Positions 59,032 to 64,000 of a stretch of 64,000 nt of DNA are shown one piece after another. The position numbers and the translations under genes were made by a program. The stretch spans positions 372,001 through 436,000 of the forward strand of contig NZ_BJTV01000006.1 in assembly GCF_007176755.1 (NCBI RefSeq). The letters are read 5' to 3'. The stretch is from Streptomyces sp. 1-11. Its GTDB lineage: Bacteria > Actinomycetota > Actinomycetes > Streptomycetales > Streptomycetaceae. The stretch's first letter is position 1; every line of letters begins with the position of its first letter. The notes beneath the pieces were generated by a model. It made no database searches. It was given only the letters and a program-made list of their open reading frames with translations, and was not told where the DNA came from.

Positions 59032-60465
59032 GTGACACACCCGCCGAAGAGCAGCACGGCACCGCCGCCGGCGGGCGCCGCCATGCCCGCGGTCCCCCCG
59101 CAGTACGCGCCGCCGGCGCCGCCCGCCCGGCCGAGCCCGCCCCCGGCGCCCCGCCGCACCGCCTTCGCCGAGGGCGTCGACCGGCTGCGGGCCGCCGCGA
59201 CCACCGAGCCGGGGCGGCTGCGCGTCATCGGCGCCGTCCTCGCCGTGCTGGTCGTCGCGTTCGGCGCGGTCACCGCCTGGCAGACCGCCGAGCGCGCGGC
59301 AGCGGCCGACGACGTGCTGCACCGCAGCCAGCCGCTCAGTGCGGGCGCCGCCGGCATCTACCGCTCGCTGGCCGACGCCAACACGGCCGCCTCCAGCGGC
59401 TTCCTGGCGGGCGGTCAGGAGACCGCCCAGTCCCGTGACCGCTACGAGAAGGACATCCGCACGGCCGCCGCCGGCCTCGTCACCGCCGCCGCCAACTCCG
59501 AGCCGGGGTCGCCGTCGGAGACGGCCGTCGCCAGGCTGAACAAGCTGCTGCCCGAGTACAAGGGGCTCGTGGAGCGCGCCCGCACCTACAACCGGCAGGG
59601 CTATCCGGTCGGCGGCGCCTACCTGCGGTACGCGAACGAGAAGATGCAGAAGGAGATGCTCCCGGCGGCGGAGGACCTCTACAAGAAGGAGAACCAGCGG
59701 CTGAACGCCGACTACGCGGACGCCACGCCCTACCCGTGGGCGGCGATCGCGCTCGGCGTGCTCGCCCTGGCCGCGCTCGGCTGGGCCCAGCACCGCACCT
59801 ACCGGCGCACCAACCGGGTCCTCAACCACGGCCTGGTCGCCGCCTCCGCCGCCACCGCCGCGGCGGTGCTGTGGCTGGTGGTCGGGCACACGGTCGCCCG
59901 CTCCGGCCTGAACGGCTCCTACGACAACGGCGTCCGCTCGCTGAACGTCCTGCACGACGCCCGCATCGCCTCCCTGAAGGCGCGGGGCAACGAGAACCTG
60001 AGCCTGGTGGCCCGCGGCGCCGAGACCGTCACGGTGGGCGGGCAGACGTACGACGCCTACTACTACGACTTCGACCGGGACATGACCGTGCTCGCCAAGG
60101 GGCTCACCGACGCCCGCAGGCTCGCCGACGACACCGCGGGCACCGGGCCGGTCAAGGCGGCCGAGGGCAACATGGCGGTGTGGAAGCAGCGCCACGCCTC
60201 GGCCCGCGCCGAGGACGAGAACGGCAACTACCAGCAGGCGCTGGACAAGGTGATCGGCGGCGCGGACGCCACCGGCGCCTGCTTCGACAGCGTCGACCGC
60301 AATCTCGCCCTGGCCATCGGCCACGAGCAGAGCGAGTTCCAGCGCGCCGCCGGCGACGGGCGGGACGCGATGACCGGACTGTCCGTCGGCGCCGCCGTGC
60401 TGGCCGTGCTCGGCGCGGCGGCCGCGGTCGCCGGCGTCGGGCGCAGGCTTTCGGAGTACCGGTGA
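59032..60465 (+). CDS. GlnX-like four-helix membrane sensor of the PknG module
   Basis: 477 residues from GTG 59032 (GGGGGAGG upstream). A Pro-rich cytoplasmic N-terminus is followed by TM1 (about 64-84), an extracytoplasmic helical domain (about 85-230), two close helices (about 233-252 and 268-287), a second external domain (about 290-450) and TM4 near the end. Two tandem helical-bundle sensor domains joined by a helical hairpin match the GlnX protein that links GlnH to PknG in mycobacteria. Its stop overlaps an in-frame GTG of the next gene (GTGA). Confidence 0.8.
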   Translation: MTHPPKSSTAPPPAGAAMPAVPPQYAPPAPPARPSPPPAPRRTAFAEGVDRLRAAATTEPGRLRVIGAVLAVLVVAFGAVTAWQTAERAAAADDVLHRSQPLSAGAAGIYRSLADANTAASSGFLAGGQETAQSRDRYEKDIRTAAAGLVTAAANSEPGSPSETAVARLNKLLPEYKGLVERARTYNRQGYPVGGAYLRYANEKMQKEMLPAAEDLYKKENQRLNADYADATPYPWAAIALGVLALAALGWAQHRTYRRTNRVLNHGLVAASAATAAAVLWLVVGHTVARSGLNGSYDNGVRSLNVLHDARIASLKARGNENLSLVARGAETVTVGGQTYDAYYYDFDRDMTVLAKGLTDARRLADDTAGTGPVKAAEGNMAVWKQRHASARAEDENGNYQQALDKVIGGADATGACFDSVDRNLALAIGHEQSEFQRAAGDGRDAMTGLSVGAAVLAVLGAAAAVAGVGRRLSEYR

Positions 60466-60479
60466 CAGGGGGCGTGACG

Positions 60480-61514
60480 ATGTACGCGAGCCGTGTACGG
60501 GCCGCCCTGCGGGGCTGGGGCGGGGTCGGCGCGATGGCGGTGCTGTGCGCGCTGGCCCTGGCCTTCGCGCTGCTGCTGCCGTGCACGCAGCCCCAGCACG
60601 ACGACGACGCGCGGACGGCCGGTCCGGGCCTCGCCGACGGCAGCCAGGCGCGGGCCGGGGACTGCCAGGACTCCGAGGCGCAGAAGCAGACGCTGTCCCC
60701 GTCCGGGGCGGACGGCCCGACCATCGACGCCATCAAGTCCCGTACGGGCGCCAAGCGCAAGCTGGTCGTCGGCGTCGACCAGAACAGCTACCGCTGGGGC
60801 TACCGCAACCCGAACACCGAGACCGCCCAGCTCGAGGGCTTCGACATCGACCTCGTCCACCGGATCGCCGAGGACATCCTCGGTGACCCGGACGCGGTGC
60901 AGTTCAAGGCCATCCCGACCAGCCAGCGCATACCCGCGATCAAGGACGGCCGGGTCGACATGGTGGTCCGCACGATGACCATCACCTGCGCGCGCATGCG
61001 GGACGTGGCCTTCTCCGCGCCCTACTTCAAGACCGGGCAGCAGGTGCTGGCCCCCAAGTCCTCCCCGGTCACGGGCTACAACGGCACGCTCGCGCACAAG
61101 CGGATCTGCACGGCGTCCGGTTCCACCGCCTACGGCAAGCTGAAGGCCGACCGGGCCGCCGGCCACCTGCCCGCCTCCACCGACATCTCCACCACCGTCC
61201 CCAACCAGCTCGACTGCCTGGTCCGGCTCCAGCTCGGCGAGGTGGACGCGGTGGTCACCGACGGCGCCCTGGCCGCCAGCCAGGCCGCGCAGGACCCGAC
61301 GGTCGCCCTGAAGGGTGACGCGTTCACCACCGAGTACTACGGCGTGGCGATGAGCAAGGACGCCACGGACCTGGTACGCCGGGTCAACCGCGTCCTGGTC
61401 GACTACCGCAAGGACGGCTGGCAGGCCTCGTACGACAGGTGGCTGTCGGCCACACTGGGGAAGGACTCCAAACCCTCCGAGCCGCCCACGCCGCAGTACC
61501 TGCGCAAGAGCTGA
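60480..61514 (+). CDS. GlnH-like amino acid-binding protein of the PknG module
   Basis: 344 residues from ATG 60480 (AGGGGG nearby; GTG 60462 is a coupled alternative). A hydrophobic export segment ends in LLLPC at Cys35, an imperfect lipobox with Pro before Cys. The family-3 solute-binding fold shows KLVVGVDQNSYRWGYRNP, LEGFDIDLVHRIAEDILG, RTMTITCARMRDVAFSAPYF and GEVDAVVTDG. In mycobacteria GlnH senses Asp/Glu and signals through GlnX to PknG. No transporter genes are adjacent, which supports a sensing role over uptake. Confidence 0.82.
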   Translation: MYASRVRAALRGWGGVGAMAVLCALALAFALLLPCTQPQHDDDARTAGPGLADGSQARAGDCQDSEAQKQTLSPSGADGPTIDAIKSRTGAKRKLVVGVDQNSYRWGYRNPNTETAQLEGFDIDLVHRIAEDILGDPDAVQFKAIPTSQRIPAIKDGRVDMVVRTMTITCARMRDVAFSAPYFKTGQQVLAPKSSPVTGYNGTLAHKRICTASGSTAYGKLKADRAAGHLPASTDISTTVPNQLDCLVRLQLGEVDAVVTDGALAASQAAQDPTVALKGDAFTTEYYGVAMSKDATDLVRRVNRVLVDYRKDGWQASYDRWLSATLGKDSKPSEPPTPQYLRKS

Positions 61515-61554
61515 ACCCCACCCAGTCCAACCACACAGCAGCGAGAGGTGATCG

Positions 61555-62859
61555 ATGGGCGTCACGGACCCCGCCGGGCCGGTGATGGACCGGGACGAGG
61601 TGGACCGTGCGCTGGCGCGGCTCGGCGCGGAGCACGAGGCGATCGAGACCTCGCTGCTCGCCCTCCAGGACCACGCGGGCCGCAGGCTCCTCGAAGGCGC
61701 CGAGCTGACCGGCGTCACCCGGCAGCGCTGGCAGGTCACCGAGGCGTCGATCACCCTGCTGTGGTCGTACTTCGACGCCTACACGGCGGCGCTGCGCTCC
61801 GCCCGGGAAATCCGCGCCCGGCGCCGCTGGTCCAGCCGTGAGGATCTGGCGGAGCTGACCGAGCTGCTGCGCGGCGCGTCCGTCACCGTGCCCGGCGGCA
61901 CCGGCCCCGAGTCCGCTCCGAGGCTCAGCGAGAGCTTCTCGCTCACCACCCTGGTGGACCGGATGAACGAGCTGTACGCGTCCTCGCTCGACCTGGTCGT
62001 CACCGCCGACGCGGTCTGGTCGGCGCTGCCCGCCCGGATCGATCTGCTCGCCGCTGAACTCCAGCGCACCCGCAGGCTCGCCCACTCCGTGGGCGTACGC
62101 CCGGGCGAGCACCCGGCGGGCGACGACCTGGAGCGCATCACCCGCACGCTGACCGCCCTGCGCGCGGAGGTGGTCTCCGACCCGCTCGCCTTCTGGGTGC
62201 GGGCCGAGGGCAGTTCGGCGCCCGGCGGCGGCCGCCCGGACACCACGGTGTACGACCGCGAGGCCCGCGCCCTCGAGGACGTGCGGCGTGAGATCGACGC
62301 GGTGCTGACGGTCCGGCAGGACGCGGAGGCGCGGCTGATCCGGCTGCGGGACGTGCTCTCCCGCGCGGACCGCACCCTCGCCGAGGCGCGCACCGCGCGC
62401 GGTGAGGTGCTGGCGAAGATCGCCGCGACCGAGGTGCCGGTGGTCAGCGGACCGCCGACCGTGCTGCAGGAACAACTGGCCACGGCCGCCGAGTACCGGC
62501 GGCAGGCGCAGTGGCACCGGCTCTCCCCGCTGCTCGAGTCGCTGGAGCAGAAGGCCGACGACGAGCTGCTGCGCGCCCGGGAGTCGCTGACCGCCGTCAC
62601 CGCCCCGCTCGCGGTCCGCGCCGAGCTGCGCGGCCGGCTGGACGCGTACAAGGCGAAGGTCGCCCGCAACGGCGTCGCCGAGGACCCCCTGCTGGTCGAG
62701 CGGTACGACGCGGCCCGGCGCATGCTGTGGAGCGCCCCCTGCGACCTGCGCGTCGCCGAACAGGCCGTGCTGCGCTACCAGCAGGCGGCGGCCGAACTGC
62801 TCGGCACGCCGGGCGTCCCCCGCCAGGGCACTCCCGAGGATCGCAGAGGTGAGTCATGA
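61555..62859 (+). CDS. coiled-coil protein of the PknG module, function unknown
   Basis: 434 residues from ATG 61555 (GAGAGG upstream). It is almost wholly helical, rich in Glu/Arg/Ala/Leu with heptad-like runs (REARALEDVRREIDAVLTVRQDAEARLIRLRDVLSRADRTLAEARTARGEVLAKI). There is no membrane segment, and I recognise no catalytic motif. The stop overlaps the kinase start by four bases (ATGA), so it is translated in step with PknG. The mycobacterial glnX-glnH-pknG locus lacks it as far as I recall. It may scaffold the kinase or be its substrate. Confidence 0.75.
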   Translation: MGVTDPAGPVMDRDEVDRALARLGAEHEAIETSLLALQDHAGRRLLEGAELTGVTRQRWQVTEASITLLWSYFDAYTAALRSAREIRARRRWSSREDLAELTELLRGASVTVPGGTGPESAPRLSESFSLTTLVDRMNELYASSLDLVVTADAVWSALPARIDLLAAELQRTRRLAHSVGVRPGEHPAGDDLERITRTLTALRAEVVSDPLAFWVRAEGSSAPGGGRPDTTVYDREARALEDVRREIDAVLTVRQDAEARLIRLRDVLSRADRTLAEARTARGEVLAKIAATEVPVVSGPPTVLQEQLATAAEYRRQAQWHRLSPLLESLEQKADDELLRARESLTAVTAPLAVRAELRGRLDAYKAKVARNGVAEDPLLVERYDAARRMLWSAPCDLRVAEQAVLRYQQAAAELLGTPGVPRQGTPEDRRGES

Positions 62860-64000
62860 GTCAGGCACGGCGCGCGTGCCAGCGGCCCGGCTGCGAGGGC
62901 TCCTACGAGGACGTCGGCGGCGGCGAGCTGTACTGCGACACCTGCGGTCTCGCCCCGGTCGTGGCGTCCGGTCGTCCCGCTGCCGGGGACGGCATGGTGG
63001 GCTCGCCGGCCACGGGCGTTACGAAGGGCTCGGGGACGAGCGGGGGCTCACCCGCCAGCGCCCGCAGTTCACGCACCTCCTCGCAGTCGTCGAGGTCGCG
63101 GCGCTCGGTGTCCGGGCGGCTCTCCCGCGACCTGTCGGGCCGCTCCAGCGCCCGCTCGGTGTCGGTGCGCAGCTCCGGCTCGTCCTCCGGCGTCTCGGCG
63201 CGCGGCCGGCTGGGCGCCGGACTGGTCTCGGTGCCGCAGGTGCCGCGGCCCGATCCGCGCGCGATGGTGCTGGAGAACCCGGAGGTGCCCGAGCGCAAGC
63301 GGTTCTGCTCGCGGTCCGACTGCGGGGCGCCGGTCGGGCGCGCCCGGGGCGAGCGGCCGGGGCGCACGGAGGGGTTCTGCACCAAGTGCGGGCACCCCTA
63401 CTCGTTCGTGCCGAAGCTGAAGGCCGGGGACGTCGTGCACGGCCAGTACGAGGTCGCGGGCTGTCTCGCGCACGGCGGCCTCGGCTGGATATACCTCGCC
63501 GTCGACCGGGCCGTGTCGGACCGGTGGGTGGTGCTCAAGGGCCTGCTGGACACCGGCGACCAGGACGCGATGGCGGCGGCGATCTCCGAGCGGCGGTTCC
63601 TCGCGGAGATCGAGCACGCCAACATCGTGCGGATCTACAACTTCGTCGAGCACCTCGACCAGCGCACCGGTTCCCTCGACGGCTACATCGTCATGGAGTA
63701 CGTCGGCGGCAAGTCGCTGAAGGAGATCGCCAACGCCCGTCGCACGCCCGACGGCAGGCGCGACCCGCTGCCGGTGGAGCAGGCCTGCGCGTACGGCATC
63801 GAGGCCCTGGAGGCGCTCGGCCACCTGCACAGCCGCAACCTGCTGTACTGCGACTTCAAGGTCGACAACGCCATCCAGACCGAGGACCAGCTCAAGCTGA
63901 TCGACATGGGCGCCGTGCGCCGCATGGACGACGCCGAGTCGGCGATCTACGGCACGGTCGGCTACCAGGCGCCGGAGGTCGCCGACGTCGGCCCGTCGGT
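62856..64000 (+). CDS. pknG: PknG-type serine/threonine protein kinase with duplicated zinc ribbons, truncated by the window end
   Basis: 381 codons are visible. A zinc ribbon at the extreme N-terminus (Cys8, 13, 27, 30) is followed by a Ser/Arg-rich linker (about 60-120) and a second ribbon (Cys151, 156, 175, 178). The kinase domain has glycine-rich GCLAHGGLGWIYLA, Lys228 (VVLKGL), catalytic loop YCDFKVDNA (Asp333, Lys335, Asn338), and metal loop LIDMGA (Asp350). The Asp in CDFK replaces the usual HRD arrangement and DMG replaces DFG, as in PknG. The C-terminal TPR part is off the window. It probably controls 2-oxoglutarate flux through a GarA-type FHA protein encoded elsewhere. Confidence 0.93.
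   Translation, partial: MSQARRACQRPGCEGSYEDVGGGELYCDTCGLAPVVASGRPAAGDGMVGSPATGVTKGSGTSGGSPASARSSRTSSQSSRSRRSVSGRLSRDLSGRSSARSVSVRSSGSSSGVSARGRLGAGLVSVPQVPRPDPRAMVLENPEVPERKRFCSRSDCGAPVGRARGERPGRTEGFCTKCGHPYSFVPKLKAGDVVHGQYEVAGCLAHGGLGWIYLAVDRAVSDRWVVLKGLLDTGDQDAMAAAISERRFLAEIEHANIVRIYNFVEHLDQRTGSLDGYIVMEYVGGKSLKEIANARRTPDGRRDPLPVEQACAYGIEALEALGHLHSRNLLYCDFKVDNAIQTEDQLKLIDMGAVRRMDDAESAIYGTVGYQAPEVADVGPS

Noticed and set aside
58925..59035. 36-codon ORF whose TGA overlaps the GTG start of the GlnX-like gene
   Set aside because: A likely -10 (AATACT at about 58994) lies inside it, so the transcript probably starts within the ORF. Codon use is only moderately GC-biased and there is no strong ribosome site.

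Overview
The window is chromosomal DNA of a high-GC actinomycete, almost certainly a Streptomyces. GC at third codon positions is very high. The first 33 bases are the 5' end of clpP1, next to tig, and most of the gene order (clpP1, tig, tRNAs, rpiB, sodF, two pepN paralogues, asd, malQ, a csnR-K operon, a pknG cluster) agrees with what I recall of the clpP-to-pknG stretch of the S. coelicolor core chromosome. I see no prophage, insertion sequence, CRISPR array, origin or biosynthetic mega-cluster.

Layout. 1-2171: clpP1 start with a probable ClgR box, trigger factor, tRNA-Pro(TGG) and tRNA-Gly(TCC). 2172-8731: a small membrane protein, a short peptide ORF abutting an acyltransferase, an HD-domain protein, a SpoIIE-type phosphatase, an Eis-like acetyltransferase, a Nei-type glycosylase and RpiB. 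8935-19312: two related amino acid permeases flank BioY, a ROK regulator and a sulfonate-type operon (binding protein, permease, ATPase, flavin monooxygenase, TauD-type dioxygenase). Two tiny Cys-containing leader peptides, both apparently leaderless, precede the ROK gene and the transporter operon. 19424-20204: sodF with a perfect Nur box and a 3'-UTR that looks like the s-SodF small RNA. 20220-30649: a DsbA-family protein, PepN, an AbiEi-type protein, a serine hydrolase with C-terminal repeats, a Tat metallophosphoesterase, Nudix, a split-barrel flavoprotein, and a VOC/CGNR divergent pair. 30807-40792: a large secreted subtilase, an ECF sigma gene with a membrane partner, asd, a second PepN and a DUF1203 protein. 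40633-45030: an EamA exporter divergent from its likely MarR regulator, a small membrane protein, a repeat-containing small protein and MalQ.

45179-49940 is a coupled operon in which almost every junction is a 4-base start/stop overlap: ECF sigma, zinc-finger membrane anti-sigma, a possible low-complexity linker ORF, ABC ATPase and two membrane proteins. 49983-51938: an HNH endonuclease and an MscS channel. 52164-58867 is a csnR-csnEFGHK-type operon for glucosamine oligosaccharides with a clear promoter and palindromic operator. 59032-64000 is a GlnX-GlnH-coiled-coil-PknG signalling module. Its kinase is cut by the window edge and carries two zinc ribbons and a Ser/Arg-rich linker.

The most noteworthy observations are the paired leaderless Cys leader peptides of the sulfonate locus, the s-SodF-like RNA, the coupled sigma/ABC operon, the ECF gene whose start lies in a perfect hairpin, and the PknG module with its extra coiled-coil component. 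All calls come from reading the sequence; gene names from memory of the families are marked as such.
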